The notes beneath the pieces were generated by a model, which was not told the origin of the DNA, ran no database searches, and saw only the letters and a program-made list of their open reading frames with translations. Shown in pieces: positions 43,639 to 53,648 of a stretch of DNA of 64,000 nucleotides. The first letter of the stretch is position 1. Each line of letters starts with the position of its first letter. The DNA comes from Pelagibius sp. Alg239-R121 (GTDB lineage: Bacteria > Pseudomonadota > Alphaproteobacteria > Kiloniellales > Kiloniellaceae). The position numbers were made by a program, and so were the translations under genes. The stretch spans positions 496,001-560,000 of the forward strand of contig NZ_CAMZOF010000003.1 of NCBI RefSeq assembly GCF_947331435.1, given 5' to 3'.

Positions 43639-44229
43639 ATGTTCGATGCTGAGTCAGTCTCGCTGGACGAGCGGAAGCAGGCACTTCGGAAAGAAGCCAA
43701 GTTGCGTAGACGTGCGGCTTTTGACGCCGAACGGGACCTGCCGACCGCCTTGCGGGACCGGGTTTTGGCCACGCTTAACATTCCTGCGGGCACTGTTGTT
43801 TCAGGCTTTTGGCCACTTGCCGACGAATTGGACTTGCGTCCCCTGCTCCAGGCCCTGGATGCAGGTGGTTGCCAGATCGTGCTGCCGGCCATGACCGGAA
43901 AGGACCGTCCCCTTGTCTTTCGCGACTGGAAACCCGGTGATGAACTGGTTCCGGCCGGGTTTGGGACGCTGGAGCCGGCGCCGTCACGCGAGTCGAGGGC
44001 ACCCGATCTGTTGTTGGTCCCTTTGCTGGCTTTTGACCGGCAGGGGTATCGCCTGGGATACGGTGGCGGGTTTTACGACCGCTCTCTTGCCGAACTCCGC
44101 GCAGCCAAGAAAGTGACGGCCGTCGGTGTGGCGTTTTCGGCTCTTGAGGTCGATCTTGTGCCTAAAGATGCTAACGATCAGCAACTCGACTGGATCGTGA
44201 CCGAGCGCGAGGCAATTGAATTCGGATGA
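43639..44229 (+). CDS. 5-formyltetrahydrofolate cyclo-ligase
   Basis: Converts 5-formyl-THF to 5,10-methenyl-THF with ATP. The 196-residue form starts MFDAESVSLDERKQALRKEAKLRRRAAF, the basic helix typical of the family. LLLVPLLAFDRQGYRLGYGGGFYDRSLAEL then holds the substrate and ATP loop (RLGYGGGFYDR). A longer form from a TTG at 43570 is possible but would run into the 6S RNA region. AAGGCG lies 9 bases before the ATG at 43639. Position next to 6S RNA is conserved. The next gene follows after 16 bases. Confidence 0.93.
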   Translation: MFDAESVSLDERKQALRKEAKLRRRAAFDAERDLPTALRDRVLATLNIPAGTVVSGFWPLADELDLRPLLQALDAGGCQIVLPAMTGKDRPLVFRDWKPGDELVPAGFGTLEPAPSRESRAPDLLLVPLLAFDRQGYRLGYGGGFYDRSLAELRAAKKVTAVGVAFSALEVDLVPKDANDQQLDWIVTEREAIEFG

Positions 44230-44245
44230 TTAGGGCCTGTCGGCA

Positions 44246-45061
44246 ATGAGACTACTTTTTTGCGGAGATATCGTCGGCCGTCCCGGCCGGGACGCGCTCG
44301 AAGCCCATTTGCCCCGGGTGCGACGCGAGCTCGAACCTGACTTTATCGTTGTTAACGGCGAAAATGCAGCGAGTGGCTTCGGCATCACTGAAAAGATCTG
44401 TAACGGTCTTTTCGAGCTCGGTGTAGATGTGATCACGGGTGGCAATCATTCCTGGGATCAGCGTGAAATGCTGACCCACATCAATCGGGAGCCGCGCCTC
44501 TTGCGGCCGCAGAACTTTCCATCGGGCACGCCGGGCCGCGGCGCAGCGGTTTTCGAGGCGACACGCGGCCGTAAGGTCTTAGTCCTGAATGTAATGGCCC
44601 GTTTGTTCATGGATCCACTGGATGATCCGTTTGCCACGGTTCAGCGTGAACTGGAGCGCCAGCGGCTTGGCGCAACGGTTCATGCCGTCATTCTTGACTT
44701 TCATGGCGAGGCGACCAGCGAAAAGATGGCGATGGGTCACTTCGTGGACGGCAGGGTCAGTCTCTGCGTCGGCACCCACACTCATGTGCCCACTGCAGAT
44801 ACGATGATTTTACCGGGTGGAACGGCCTATCAGACCGACGCCGGAATGTGCGGCGATTATGATTCCGTTATCGGAATGGATAAAGCTGTTCCGCTTGCCC
44901 GCTTCACGCGCAAGCTGCCGACCGAACGGCTTTCCGTGGCGAGCGGCGAGGGGTCGCTCAGCGCAGTTCTGGTTGAAACGGATGATTCGAGCGGATTGGC
45001 TAAAAGGATCGAGCCGGTCCGCCTGGGCGGCCGGTTACCGGAAGCACTGCCAGCGCTTTGA
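44246..45061 (+). CDS. TIGR00282 (YmdB-like) metallophosphoesterase
   Basis: Dinuclear-metal phosphodiesterase of 271 residues. The metal ligands are in FCGDIVGRPGRDAL at the start, VVNGENAASGFGIT near 35, TGGNHSWDQ near 66, and LDFHGEATSEKMAMG with VGTHTHVPTAD. This is the YmdB/TIGR00282 family, whose Bacillus member hydrolyses 2',3'-cyclic nucleotides. It is close behind the cyclo-ligase gene, so they probably share a transcript. Confidence 0.93.
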   Translation: MRLLFCGDIVGRPGRDALEAHLPRVRRELEPDFIVVNGENAASGFGITEKICNGLFELGVDVITGGNHSWDQREMLTHINREPRLLRPQNFPSGTPGRGAAVFEATRGRKVLVLNVMARLFMDPLDDPFATVQRELERQRLGATVHAVILDFHGEATSEKMAMGHFVDGRVSLCVGTHTHVPTADTMILPGGTAYQTDAGMCGDYDSVIGMDKAVPLARFTRKLPTERLSVASGEGSLSAVLVETDDSSGLAKRIEPVRLGGRLPEALPAL

Positions 45062-45123
45062 TGCGGCTGAGTAAAGGAGCGGCTGGCGTAACGGGCTAAC
45101 CTCTCGGCCACTGGTGGGTTTGA

Positions 45124-45402
45124 TCAGCCTTTTGGCGCTTGAGCTAAAAAGCGTGCGACTTCCTTTTGGACCATCATTGTCTGTTCAGCTGTTTCTTCCG
45201 CGGTTGCCGCGGCTTCCTTCGCTGCTTCCAGGGCACTGTCTTCGGCGGCCCCGAGCATGGCATCGAAGGCTGAAAGACTGGACTGCTGAACGAAATCGTG
45301 AACCAACTCGGCTGCTTTCTCACTACGCCGGGCGAATTCCACTTTGTCTGTGTTGCCGTCGCTGACGACGCTCAACTCTGGAATATTTATTGACAACGCC
45401 AT
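45124..45402 (-). CDS. Small Ala/Glu-rich hypothetical protein
   Basis: A 92-residue acidic protein that I do not recognise. The middle and end (KVEFARRSEKAAELVHDFV, then DAMLGAAEDSALEAAKEAAATAEETAEQTMMVQKEVARFL) are almost certainly a long amphipathic helix, somewhat phasin-like. AAAGGG lies about 7-8 bases before the ATG at 45402. Codon use looks like real coding sequence, and nothing overlaps it on the other strand. It could still be a chance frame. Confidence 0.5.
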   Translation of the reverse strand: MALSINIPELSVVSDGNTDKVEFARRSEKAAELVHDFVQQSSLSAFDAMLGAAEDSALEAAKEAAATAEETAEQTMMVQKEVARFLAQAPKG

Positions 45403-45831
45403 TGTATGACCCTTTTCCCCATCCTGTCGGAGGCGCGCTTTACGGTGAAAAGCGCCTGAAAATCCGTACCTGAAAATCCGTCCTGCGAGTGTGTCGGAAA
45501 AGCGTTAAGCAGCCGTTAATCGGAGTTATCTGAGCGGCCCTTTGCCTGGTGGTCCTATTAAGCGCGGAATCCGCAGGTTTTCTTCGCCGCGTTGTGTAAA
45601 AAACGAGACCGGAATGAGGCCAATTCGGCGTCATTCGAGATAAAAACCCTGCAATTGGTTGTTCGGCGCGCGGATTGACTGCGAGAGGGCTTCAGATTGC
45701 GGCGAATACCTGCTAGAAGGCGCCCTATTGTCGCCATATTGCAGGAATAACTCTTGCGGTCGTTACCCCGCACTTCCACAAGATATGGCTGACATCTTCG
45801 TTATTTGCATCATCATTTAGGATTCGTGGTC
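45403..45831. other. Gene-free interval before yebC
   Basis: About 430 bases. The only clear structure is a short tandem duplication, CCTGAAAATCCGT twice at about 45455-45481. Small frames exist on both strands but none has a ribosome binding site or family similarity. The yebC promoter should lie in the AT-rich part near 45720-45820. Confidence 0.5.
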
Positions 45832-46581
45832 ATGGCGGGCCATTCCAAGTTCAAGAACATCATGCACCGTAAAGGTGCCCAGGATAAGAAGCGTGCGAAG
45901 GTCTTCGCGCGTTTGATTCGTGAAATTACGGTCGCGGCGAAGTCGGGCATGCCCGAGCCGGACAAGAACCCTCGGCTGCGTTCGGCGATCATTGCTGCAC
46001 GTGCGGCCAACATGCCCAAGGATAATGTTGATCGGGCGATCAAGCGCGTGGCGGCTGGCGAGGACGATTCGAGCTACGAGGAGATTCGTTACGAGGGCTA
46101 CGGCCCCGGCGGTGTTGCGCTGATCGTCGAAGCGATGACCGACAACAGGAACCGGACGGCTTCGGAAGTAAGAGCGGCCTTTAGCAAGTTCGGCGGCAGC
46201 CTCGGCGAAACCAACTCGGTTTCCTTTATGTTTGATCACGTGGGTTTGCTGCTTTACCCGGGGGAGACCGCCTCGGCCGACGAGATGTTCGAGACCGCGG
46301 TGGAAGCGGGCGCCAGCAATGTGGAATCCACCGAGGACGGTCACGAAGTTACCTGCGAACCGGATGATTTCTCAAGCGTGCGCGACAGCTTGATCGAGTC
46401 TTACGGCGATCCGGCGGAAGCCTATCTGGCCTGGAAACCTCAAACGGTAACTCCTCTCGATGAGGATAAGGCACAGACCATGCTGAAACTGCTGGATACT
46501 TTAGACGACAGCGATGACGTTCAGCGCGTATCTGCCAACTTCGAAGTTGCTGACGACGTTCTGGCACGTCTGACTGCATGA
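45832..46581 (+). CDS. yebC: YebC/PmpR family protein
   Basis: A 249-residue protein beginning [39 protein letters not shown], the family's invariant start. It continues with [59 protein letters not shown]. These proteins act as DNA-binding regulators or as translation factors at polyproline stalls. The frame opens nine codons earlier, but MAGHSKF is the true start. It precedes ruvC by 30 bases, the standard yebC-ruvCAB order. Confidence 0.97.
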   Translation: MAGHSKFKNIMHRKGAQDKKRAKVFARLIREITVAAKSGMPEPDKNPRLRSAIIAARAANMPKDNVDRAIKRVAAGEDDSSYEEIRYEGYGPGGVALIVEAMTDNRNRTASEVRAAFSKFGGSLGETNSVSFMFDHVGLLLYPGETASADEMFETAVEAGASNVESTEDGHEVTCEPDDFSSVRDSLIESYGDPAEAYLAWKPQTVTPLDEDKAQTMLKLLDTLDDSDDVQRVSANFEVADDVLARLTA

Positions 46582-46611
46582 TCGAGCGTTGAGGGAGGTC
46601 TGAACGAATTT

Positions 46612-47178
46612 ATGCGTGTCGTTGGACTTGATCCCGGATTGCGCCACATGGGGTGGGGTGTCATAGAGGCGGAGGGCCACAGCCTCCGCCATATTGCCAA
46701 TGGCGTGATAAAGTCGACCCAATCGAAGGACCTGGCGCAGCGTTTGGTGGAGCTGCATGACGGCCTTGTGCAGATTCTGACTGATTTCGAACCGCAGGAA
46801 GCGGCTGTCGAGGTCACGCTTGCCAATAAAAATCCCTCTTCGACCCTGAAGCTCGGAATGGCGCGGGGTATAGCGTTGGTGACCCCGGCACTGGCCGGTC
46901 TGACGGTGGGAGAGTATCTGCCCATGATCGTCAAGAAAGCAGTGGTCGGCACCGGTCACGCGACAAAAGATCAAGTTGGCATGATGGTCGGCCGCCTGCT
47001 GCCAGGCTGCGAAATTGTTTCCCCGGACTCGGCAGATGCCTTGGCTGTGGCAATCTGCCACTCTCATCAGGTTGCGACCCGTCGAAAGTGGTCGGCAGGC
47101 CGTGAAGATCCGCTTTCCGCGAAACCCGCAGTGCCGGCCTCAGGCCGAGCCTCCGATGTGATCGGACGTGCACGATGA
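46612..47178 (+). CDS. ruvC: Holliday junction endonuclease RuvC
   Basis: Cuts Holliday junctions at the end of recombination. The 188-residue protein begins [18 protein letters not shown], where the Asp of LDPG is catalytic. It has [23 protein letters not shown], carrying the second acid, and [15 protein letters not shown] near the end with the last catalytic acid. A basic tail follows. It overlaps ruvA by four bases (ATGA), so the ruv genes are translationally coupled. Confidence 0.97.
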   Translation: MRVVGLDPGLRHMGWGVIEAEGHSLRHIANGVIKSTQSKDLAQRLVELHDGLVQILTDFEPQEAAVEVTLANKNPSSTLKLGMARGIALVTPALAGLTVGEYLPMIVKKAVVGTGHATKDQVGMMVGRLLPGCEIVSPDSADALAVAICHSHQVATRRKWSAGREDPLSAKPAVPASGRASDVIGRAR

Positions 47179-47801
47179 TTGGTAAGTTGACCGGTCTGAT
47201 CGACAGCAGCGGCGATGATTGGGCGATGATCGATGTCGGCGGCGTCGGCTATGTCGTGTTCTGTTCCGGGCGCACCTTGTCCCGACTTCCTTTTGCAGGT
47301 GAAACCGCAAGTGTCCTGATCGAAACTCACGTGAGGGAAGACCATATTCATCTCTACGGCTTCATCGACCAGGGCGAGAGGGACTGGTATCGTTTGCTTG
47401 GAACGGTCCAGGGTGTTGGCGCCAAGATGGCGCTGTCCATTCTGTCCACCCTTGCGCCCGAGGACCTTCTCCAGGCGATCGCAGCACAGGACAAAACGGC
47501 GCTGACCCGGGCCAGCGGTGTCGGACCCAAAATTGCCGGACGGATTGTCGCTGAACTCAAGGACAAGGCAGGCGGTATTGCGCTCGGCAATCTGGCGGCG
47601 CAGGCCACCGGGGCGGCTTCACCTGCAGGTGCCGCAGCATCTGCCGGTGGGTTGTCCGAAGATGCAATCTCGGCACTGGTTAATCTGGGATACCGCAGGG
47701 CGGAAGCCTTTGGCGCGGTGGGCAAGGCCGTACATCAATTGGGCAAAGAAGCGCCGATTGAGGATCTGATTCGCATTGGGCTGCAGGAGCTGTCGTCATG
47801 A
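47175..47801 (+). CDS. ruvA: Holliday junction branch migration protein RuvA
   Basis: Tetrameric junction-binding subunit that loads the RuvB motor. The 208-residue product starts [31 protein letters not shown] (domain I). Domain II follows with tandem helix-hairpin-helix pieces ([32 protein letters not shown]), then a flexible Ala/Gly linker and the RuvB-binding domain III ([19 protein letters not shown]). Four-base overlaps with ruvC and ruvB show tight coupling. Confidence 0.97.
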   Translation: MIGKLTGLIDSSGDDWAMIDVGGVGYVVFCSGRTLSRLPFAGETASVLIETHVREDHIHLYGFIDQGERDWYRLLGTVQGVGAKMALSILSTLAPEDLLQAIAAQDKTALTRASGVGPKIAGRIVAELKDKAGGIALGNLAAQATGAASPAGAAASAGGLSEDAISALVNLGYRRAEAFGAVGKAVHQLGKEAPIEDLIRIGLQELSS

Positions 47802-48862
47802 CCGACGAACGGATCATAGCGCCGGACTTCGCCCAGGGCGATTCGCCAGAACAGAGTTTGCGTCCTTTGTCGCTGGCCGATTTTGTCGGGCAGAAAAAGC
47901 TGCGCTCCAATCTCAGCGTGTTCATCGAGGCCGCGCGTGGCCGTGGCGACGCCTTGGACCACGTCCTCTTCTTCGGTCCTCCAGGACTTGGAAAGACGAC
48001 CCTGTCACAGGTTGTTGCCAGGGAGATGGGGGTCGGCTTTCGTGCGACCTCCGGTCCGGTGATCGCCAAGGCCGGTGATTTGGCCGCCATTCTGACCAAT
48101 TTGCAGCCGCATGATGTTCTCTTCATCGACGAGATCCATCGCTTGTCGCCTGCCGTGGAAGAAATCCTCTACCCGGCGATGGAGGATTTTCAGCTCGATC
48201 TGATTATCGGCGAGGGACCGGCCGCTCGCTCGGTCCGCATCGATCTCCCGCCATTTACGCTGGTTGGAGCGACCACCCGATCGGGTTTGATCACAACCCC
48301 GCTGCGCGAGCGCTTCGGTATTCCCCTCCGTCTGCAGTTTTACGAGCCGGACGAACTGGAGCAGATCGTCTCGCGCGGGGCCGGTATTCTCGGCATTGAG
48401 ATGACACGTGACGGCGCATTGGAAGTCGCCAGGCGTTCTCGCGGCACGCCCCGTGTGGCTGGGCGCCTGCTGCGCCGTGTCCGGGATTTCGCGACAGTTG
48501 ACGGCGCCAGCTCGATCGATGCCAAAGCAGCCGATGCCGCCCTGCGCCGTCTCGATATTGACGAACGCGGCCTGGATTCCATGGACCGCAAATACCTACG
48601 CAACATCGCCGAGAACTATGGTGGAGGACCGGTGGGCGTGGAGACGATGGCAGCCGCCCTATCGGAACAGCGCGATGTTCTGGAGGACGTTATCGAGCCC
48701 TATCTGATCCAACAAGGCCTGCTTCAGCGGACTCCCCGGGGCCGCGTTCTGGCCTCTGCGGGCTACACTTACCTGGGGCTGGATGTTCCGGCAGCGCTCG
48801 CCGCGCAGCTCGATCTGTTGGTCACGAATGGTGTTTCGGATGACACGGAGGAACTGCCGTGA
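47798..48862 (+). CDS. ruvB: Holliday junction branch migration ATPase RuvB
   Basis: Hexameric AAA+ motor that drives branch migration with RuvA. The 354-residue protein has [20 protein letters not shown], Walker [11 protein letters not shown], Walker [12 protein letters not shown], sensor I VGATTRSG, and the arginine-finger region [12 protein letters not shown]-like ([13 protein letters not shown]). The C-terminal winged helix has [14 protein letters not shown]. Its last bases overlap the start of ybgC, which links the ruv and tol-pal clusters in one gene series. Confidence 0.98.
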   Translation: MTDERIIAPDFAQGDSPEQSLRPLSLADFVGQKKLRSNLSVFIEAARGRGDALDHVLFFGPPGLGKTTLSQVVAREMGVGFRATSGPVIAKAGDLAAILTNLQPHDVLFIDEIHRLSPAVEEILYPAMEDFQLDLIIGEGPAARSVRIDLPPFTLVGATTRSGLITTPLRERFGIPLRLQFYEPDELEQIVSRGAGILGIEMTRDGALEVARRSRGTPRVAGRLLRRVRDFATVDGASSIDAKAADAALRRLDIDERGLDSMDRKYLRNIAENYGGGPVGVETMAAALSEQRDVLEDVIEPYLIQQGLLQRTPRGRVLASAGYTYLGLDVPAALAAQLDLLVTNGVSDDTEELP

Positions 48863-49368
48863 TCGCATTGCAGGGCAAGGCAGCGGCCGTGGATCGGGCA
48901 CAGGTGGAGCCGCCGGGCGGATACATTCTGGGTGCTGAGTTCCGTCTGCCGATGCGTGTCTACTATGAAGACACCGATGCGGGCGGCATCGTATACCACG
49001 CGAACTATTTGAAATTCGCCGAACGGGCACGCACCGAAATGCTGCGGGTCGTCGGCGTTAACCAAACAAACATCCGTAAGGACTATGACCTTTTGTTCGC
49101 CGTGCGCAGTTGTACGGTCGAATACCTGCGGCCGGCGATGCTGGATGACGGCATTGAGGTTCGGACCCGCGTCACGCGGATCGGTGGTGCATCGGTCGAA
49201 ATCCTTCAAGACGTTTGGCGCGATGACGGATGTCTGGCGAAGCTGACTGTCAGGATTGCGTGCCTGAACAGTTCGGGGCAACGGCCGATGCGCATGCCGC
49301 AGGCTGTGCAGGCTGCTTTGAAACGATTTGAGTCTGAAACAATGGCAACCTCGGTTGGGGGAAGTTAA
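48859..49368 (+). CDS. ybgC: Tol-Pal-associated acyl-CoA thioesterase
   Basis: Hot-dog-fold thioesterase usually found first in tol-pal clusters and linked to phospholipid metabolism. The 169-residue protein has a 30-residue N-terminal extension, then [31 protein letters not shown], which contains the catalytic Asp and the [10 protein letters not shown] signature. Start is GTG at 48859, overlapping ruvB. Its stop overlaps the tolQ start by one base (TAATG). Confidence 0.95.
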   Translation: MIALQGKAAAVDRAQVEPPGGYILGAEFRLPMRVYYEDTDAGGIVYHANYLKFAERARTEMLRVVGVNQTNIRKDYDLLFAVRSCTVEYLRPAMLDDGIEVRTRVTRIGGASVEILQDVWRDDGCLAKLTVRIACLNSSGQRPMRMPQAVQAALKRFESETMATSVGGS

Positions 49369-50096
49369 TGGAAAACGAAACGGTGGAAGCGGTCGGATTA
49401 GCCGGTTCCGTTGCGCATGACCTGACGGTATGGGGACTGTTCCTGCAGGCCGACATCGTCGTGAAGATCGTTATGGTCCTGCTTCTTTTCGCCTCGGTCT
49501 GGTCCTGGGCGATAATTTTCGAAAAGATTCTGAAGATGCGCCGCCTGCGCAATCTGGCAGAGACATTCGAAGAAGCCTTCTGGTCAGGCGGCTCTCTCGA
49601 CGATCTTTACGACCGGATCGACAAACGCCCGCCCGATCCCATGTCTTCGCTCTTTGTCTCGGCGATGCGTGAGTGGCGCCGGTCGAGCTCAAAGGAAGGG
49701 GGGGTCAGCGATCAGAACCGGATCAGCCTGCAACAGCGTATCGAACGCGTGATGGATATTTCCCTGGGCCGCGAAATGGAGCGCCTGGAACGGCACATGA
49801 TCTTCCTGGCTTCCGTTGGTGCATCGGCACCCTTCATCGGGCTATTCGGTACGGTCTGGGGTATCATGAATGCCTTCACCTCAATCGCAGCCTCGAAAAA
49901 TACCAGCCTTGCTGTGGTGGCCCCGGGTATCGCCGAGGCCCTGTTCGCGACGGCGCTTGGCCTTGTCGCCGCTATTCCTGCTGTGATCGCCTATAACAAG
50001 ATCTCGACGGATCTCGGCCGATACGCAGGTCGCCTCGAAGCCTTTGCCGGTGAATTCGGCGCCATATTGTCGCGGCAACTTGAGGAGAAGACCTGA
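49368..50096 (+). CDS. tolQ: Tol-Pal system protein TolQ
   Basis: Inner-membrane proton-channel subunit that, with TolR, energises TolA for outer-membrane constriction at division. The 242-residue protein has three transmembrane helices: near 22-45, and the pair HMIFLASVGASAPFIGLFGTVWGIMNAFTSIAA and VAPGIAEALFATALGLVAAIPAVIAYN in the C-terminal half. These match the TolQ/ExbB family signature. It is coupled to ybgC and followed by tolR after 2 bases. Confidence 0.97.
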   Translation: MENETVEAVGLAGSVAHDLTVWGLFLQADIVVKIVMVLLLFASVWSWAIIFEKILKMRRLRNLAETFEEAFWSGGSLDDLYDRIDKRPPDPMSSLFVSAMREWRRSSSKEGGVSDQNRISLQQRIERVMDISLGREMERLERHMIFLASVGASAPFIGLFGTVWGIMNAFTSIAASKNTSLAVVAPGIAEALFATALGLVAAIPAVIAYNKISTDLGRYAGRLEAFAGEFGAILSRQLEEKT

Positions 50097-50098
50097 CC

Positions 50099-50608
50099 AT
50101 GGCCGGGCGCTTCCAAGGCTCAAGCCGTTCCGGCAGGGGCGGTAGGTGGCGGAGCAGCTATCAGCCGCTCAGCGACATCAACGTGACACCCTTCGTCGAC
50201 GTGATGCTGGTGCTGCTGATCGTCTTCATGGTGACAGCACCGCTGTTGACCGTAGGGGTGCCGGTTGACCTACCGAAAGCCAAGGCACAGACACTGTCCG
50301 ATCCGGACGAACCGCTGGTGGTCTCCGTCAACAATAAAGGGTTGCTCTTCGTCCAGGACACCGAGGTGGAGATCGATCGGCTGGTGCCGCGCCTGATCGC
50401 GATTACCGAGAATAAACCGGACACGCGGATTTTCGTCCGCGGCGATCGGAACATCAACTATGGCCGGGTGATGGAAGTCATGGCCACGGTGAATTCGGCA
50501 GGCTTTACGCGCGTTGCACTGATTGCCGAGTTGCCGAGCGGTGCTTCGCCCAGCGATGTGACGGGCGGTTCGGAGAGCGATTCTTCCAAAGCCTCTGAAA
50601 ACCGCTAG
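50099..50608 (+). CDS. tolR: Tol-Pal system protein TolR
   Basis: Partner of TolQ in the proton channel. The 169-residue protein has a Gly/Arg/Ser-rich cytoplasmic start. Its single transmembrane helix begins [27 protein letters not shown]-like ([17 protein letters not shown]), with the proton-binding Asp in TPFVDV. The periplasmic ExbD-type domain follows ([25 protein letters not shown]). It has a Ser-rich, acidic tail after the conserved domain. Confidence 0.96.
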   Translation: MAGRFQGSSRSGRGGRWRSSYQPLSDINVTPFVDVMLVLLIVFMVTAPLLTVGVPVDLPKAKAQTLSDPDEPLVVSVNNKGLLFVQDTEVEIDRLVPRLIAITENKPDTRIFVRGDRNINYGRVMEVMATVNSAGFTRVALIAELPSGASPSDVTGGSESDSSKASENR

Positions 50609-50625
50609 GAGCATCGCGGCAGGGT

Positions 50626-51633
50626 ATGCGCAACGGGACCATCATATCGATCCTTTTCCACGTGGTGGTTATCGCCGCGTTGGCGTTGGGTCTGCCTACT
50701 TTTGTGTCGCCGCTGCCGCCGATCACCTCCGTGCCGGTTGAGCTGATCACACTCGCCGAGCTGGAGGCGGCAACGCCAGACCAGCCGGATCCAGAGCCGG
50801 AACCCGTAGCCGAAGAAGAGGCACCCGAGCCCGAGCCGGAAAAGGAAGAAACACCGCCGCCGCCGGATCCAAAACCGACACCGGCGCCAGAGCCGGAACC
50901 AGAGCCCGAGCCAGAGCCGGAACCAGAGCCCGAGCCGGAACCCGAACCTGAGCCGGAACCCGAACCTGAGCCGGAACCCGAACCTGAGCCGGAACCCGAG
51001 CCCGAGCCGGAACCAGAGCCCGAGCCGGAACCCGAACCTGAGCCGGAACCCGAGCCAGAGCCAGAGCCAGAGCCAGAACCCGAGCCCGAGCCTGAGAAAC
51101 AGGCAAAGCCGCTGCCGCCCAAGCCGAGGGCAAAGCCGAAGATTGCTGTGGCGAAGACCGAGAAGCCGAAAGAGGAAAAGCCCGAGGAACCGCCAGCCGA
51201 TGCGCTGACCTCTATCCTGCGCAATGTCGAGAAGCTGAAAAAACAACCGACGCAAAAGAAGCAGACGGCCACGGCACCCAATGTTGCCGAGCAGGCAAAA
51301 CCAAAGCAGCAGGTCAGCCGTATAGCTCAGGAGGGAATTGCGCGGGCCATCCGTCAGCAGATTCAACGCTGCTGGCGATTGGATCCGGGCGCTCAGCAGG
51401 CGGAAGATCTCGTCGTCGAGATACGTATCACGCTCCGGCGAGATGGCACTTTGGTCTCGGCCGAGGTGGTCGACGTCACGAGAATGTTTGGCGATGCTTA
51501 CTTCCGAAGCGCAGCGGAGAACGCGCGGCGTGCTATACAGGCTTGCAGTCCATACAAGTTGCCAGTGAACGAGTATGAAATTTGGCGTGTGATCAATCTG
51601 AAGTTCGATCCAAGAGAGATGTTTGGGACATGA
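50626..51633 (+). CDS. tolA: TolA-type cell envelope protein with long Glu-Pro repeat
   Basis: Links the TolQR motor in the inner membrane to TolB/Pal. The 335-residue protein has one membrane helix (about 5-28). A rod region follows that is mainly Glu-Pro dipeptides from about residue 85 to 157, then a Lys-rich part ([18 protein letters not shown]). The C-terminal TonB/TolA-like domain reads [33 protein letters not shown]. In enterobacteria the rod is an Ala/Lys helix; here it is an EP-rich extended rod. The gene overlaps tolB by four bases. Confidence 0.9.
   Translation: MRNGTIISILFHVVVIAALALGLPTFVSPLPPITSVPVELITLAELEAATPDQPDPEPEPVAEEEAPEPEPEKEETPPPPDPKPTPAPEPEPEPEPEPEPEPEPEPEPEPEPEPEPEPEPEPEPEPEPEPEPEPEPEPEPEPEPEPEPEPEPEPEPEKQAKPLPPKPRAKPKIAVAKTEKPKEEKPEEPPADALTSILRNVEKLKKQPTQKKQTATAPNVAEQAKPKQQVSRIAQEGIARAIRQQIQRCWRLDPGAQQAEDLVVEIRITLRRDGTLVSAEVVDVTRMFGDAYFRSAAENARRAIQACSPYKLPVNEYEIWRVINLKFDPREMFGT
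50884..51095 (+). repeat. Hexanucleotide-scale Glu-Pro coding repeat in tolA
   Basis: About 35 successive Glu-Pro pairs encoded by alternating GAG/GAA and CCG/CCC/CCA/CCT codons. The DNA is repetitive at the 6-, 12- and 18-base scale and so likely variable in length between strains. The reverse strand gives a spurious Gly-Ser-type open frame. Confidence 0.9.
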
Positions 51634-52985
51634 TGAAGAACCGACTTTCCTCGATTCGCCTGTTCGCCTTAGTGGCAGGCGTTTTCGCTGTCACCGCGGT
51701 GACCATGCTGCAGATACAGCCCGCCAGGGCGCAGCTTAACGTTGATATCACGCAAGGCTTCGTAGAACCCTTGCCCATTGCGGTATCTGATTTTTACGGT
51801 GCCACGCCGGAAGAGCAGTTGATTGGTCACGACCTCGCCGAGGTCGTTGCAGCCGATTTGGAGCGCTCCGGTCTGTTTCGGCCAATCGACAAAGGGGCCT
51901 TTATTCAGGACCCTGCGGCATTGAGAAACGTACCGCGCTTCGGCGATTGGCGTGTCATCAACGCACAGGCCCTGGTCAGCGGCAGCGCGCAGCTGCAACA
52001 GGACGGCAGGCTGCGGGTGGAATTTCGTCTCTGGGACGTTTTCGGTGAAGGGCAGCTCACGGCCTTTGCCTATACCGTGCCACCCTCGATCTGGCGCCGC
52101 GTCGCACACATCATTGCCGACAACGTTTATAAGAGGTTAACGGGTGAAGAAGGTTATTTCGATTCCAGGATCGTTTACGTGGCGGAAAGCGGGCCTCAAA
52201 ACCGGCGTCAAAAACGGCTGGCGATCATGGACCAGGATGGATTCAATCATCAATTCCTGACCGACGGCAGCAACCTGGTTCTCACGCCGCGCTTCTCGCC
52301 AACTCTGCAGGAGATCACCTATCTCGCCTACGTAAAGCGGGTTCCGCGGGTTTATCTTTTGAACCTGAATACCGGACAGCAGGAAGTCCTGGGCGATTTC
52401 CCGGGTATGACGTTTGCGCCTCGTTTTTCCCCTGACGGCAACAACGTCGTGATGTCGCTCGCACAGCAAGGCAACACGGAAATTTACACGATGGACCTCC
52501 GCACGCGGCAGGTCACACGTTTAACACGGCACCCGTCCATCGATACTTCGCCGTCTTATTCACCGGATTCGCGACAAGTTGTTTTCAATTCCGATCGAGG
52601 GGGATCGCAACAACTTTACGTGATGAACGCCGATGGCTCCGGTGTGCAGCGGATCTCGTTCAACAAAGGCCGTTATGCCACGCCCGTGTGGTCGCCGCGC
52701 GGCGACCTGATCGCCTTCACCCGTATGAGCGGGGGGACCTTTTACATAGGCGTTATGCGGCCTGACGGCAGTGGAGAGCGTATGCTGGCCGAGGGTTTTC
52801 TGGTCGAAGGACCAACCTGGGCGCCAAACGGTCGTGTGCTGTCCTTTTACCGGCAGATGCCGGCGGACGCGCGGGGCAAACAGGATACGAAACTCTTTAC
52901 CATAGATTTGACCGGTTTCAACGAACGCGAGGTCACGACTCCGATCGATGGGTCCGACCCGGCGTGGTCCCCCTTGATTCAATAG
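51630..52985 (+). CDS. tolB: Tol-Pal system beta-propeller protein TolB
   Basis: Periplasmic protein that cycles between Pal and TolA. The 451-residue precursor has a signal peptide ([20 protein letters not shown]...) with a likely cleavage after PARA, giving QLNVDITQG. An N-terminal domain follows, then propeller blades with TolB signatures such as [53 protein letters not shown] and [15 protein letters not shown]. The ATG at 51630 overlaps the tolA stop, consistent with coupling. Confidence 0.97.
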   Translation: MMKNRLSSIRLFALVAGVFAVTAVTMLQIQPARAQLNVDITQGFVEPLPIAVSDFYGATPEEQLIGHDLAEVVAADLERSGLFRPIDKGAFIQDPAALRNVPRFGDWRVINAQALVSGSAQLQQDGRLRVEFRLWDVFGEGQLTAFAYTVPPSIWRRVAHIIADNVYKRLTGEEGYFDSRIVYVAESGPQNRRQKRLAIMDQDGFNHQFLTDGSNLVLTPRFSPTLQEITYLAYVKRVPRVYLLNLNTGQQEVLGDFPGMTFAPRFSPDGNNVVMSLAQQGNTEIYTMDLRTRQVTRLTRHPSIDTSPSYSPDSRQVVFNSDRGGSQQLYVMNADGSGVQRISFNKGRYATPVWSPRGDLIAFTRMSGGTFYIGVMRPDGSGERMLAEGFLVEGPTWAPNGRVLSFYRQMPADARGKQDTKLFTIDLTGFNEREVTTPIDGSDPAWSPLIQ

Positions 52986-53129
52986 GTTGTGGCCGGTATA
53001 TTCCACGAAACTTTACCGGTGCTTAACCGGTGCTGGGGGATGTATTCTTTCTAAGGGGGCCTCAATGAAGACCGGTAGCAGGCCTGACCTTGTCCAATGG
53101 ATTCCGGGGATGTCTCGAGAGGGCACAAT

Positions 53130-53648
53130 ATGCGTTTAAAGTTCCTCACTCTCATTGCGGCAGCTGCGCTGCTGAGTGCTTGTGCAAGCGACGATGAAAC
53201 TGCCGCAACAAGCGGTAACAGCGGTCAGGCAACTGCGCCGACGACGGAGGGTACTGCACCTGTGCAGTCGACTGCGATTGCAGGCCCGACTCCTGGAACC
53301 CAGGAACACCTGACCGTGAATGTCGGTGACCGGGTGTTCTTCGACACCGACAGAAGCGACCTTTCGGCAGACAGCCGTGAAGTCCTCGAGAAGGTTGCCG
53401 TCTGGATGAACAGCTATCCGGTTGCGACCGTGACTGTTGAAGGGCATGCGGACGAGCGCGGAACGCGCGAATACAACTTGGCTCTCGGTGAGCGCCGCGC
53501 AAATTCGGTAAGTGATTACCTGGTTGCGCTGGGCGTCAGCCCGAACCGCGTACAGACCGTCAGCTTCGGTAAGGAGCAGCCGGCCGTTCTCGGTTCGAAC
53601 GAGGAAGCCTGGGCTCAGAACCGCCGCGGCGTGTTCAAAGTCAACTAA
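53130..53648 (+). CDS. pal: Peptidoglycan-associated lipoprotein Pal
   Basis: Outer-membrane lipoprotein that ties the outer membrane to peptidoglycan. The 172-residue precursor has a lipoprotein signal (LTLIAAAALLSAC, lipidated Cys at about 20) and a Ser/Thr/Ala-rich linker. The OmpA domain carries VFFDTDRSDLSADSREVLEKVAVWM, VEGHADERGTREYNLALGERRANSV and AQNRRGVFKVN, with all expected peptidoglycan-binding residues. GAGAGGG lies just upstream of the ATG at 53130. The gap to tolB (144 bases) may hold a separate promoter. Confidence 0.97.
   Translation: MRLKFLTLIAAAALLSACASDDETAATSGNSGQATAPTTEGTAPVQSTAIAGPTPGTQEHLTVNVGDRVFFDTDRSDLSADSREVLEKVAVWMNSYPVATVTVEGHADERGTREYNLALGERRANSVSDYLVALGVSPNRVQTVSFGKEQPAVLGSNEEAWAQNRRGVFKVN

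Noticed and set aside
50505-51281. Minus-strand Gly-Ser repeat frame opposite tolA
   Set aside because: It is the mirror of the Glu-Pro codon repeat in tolA. It has no start site or family support.
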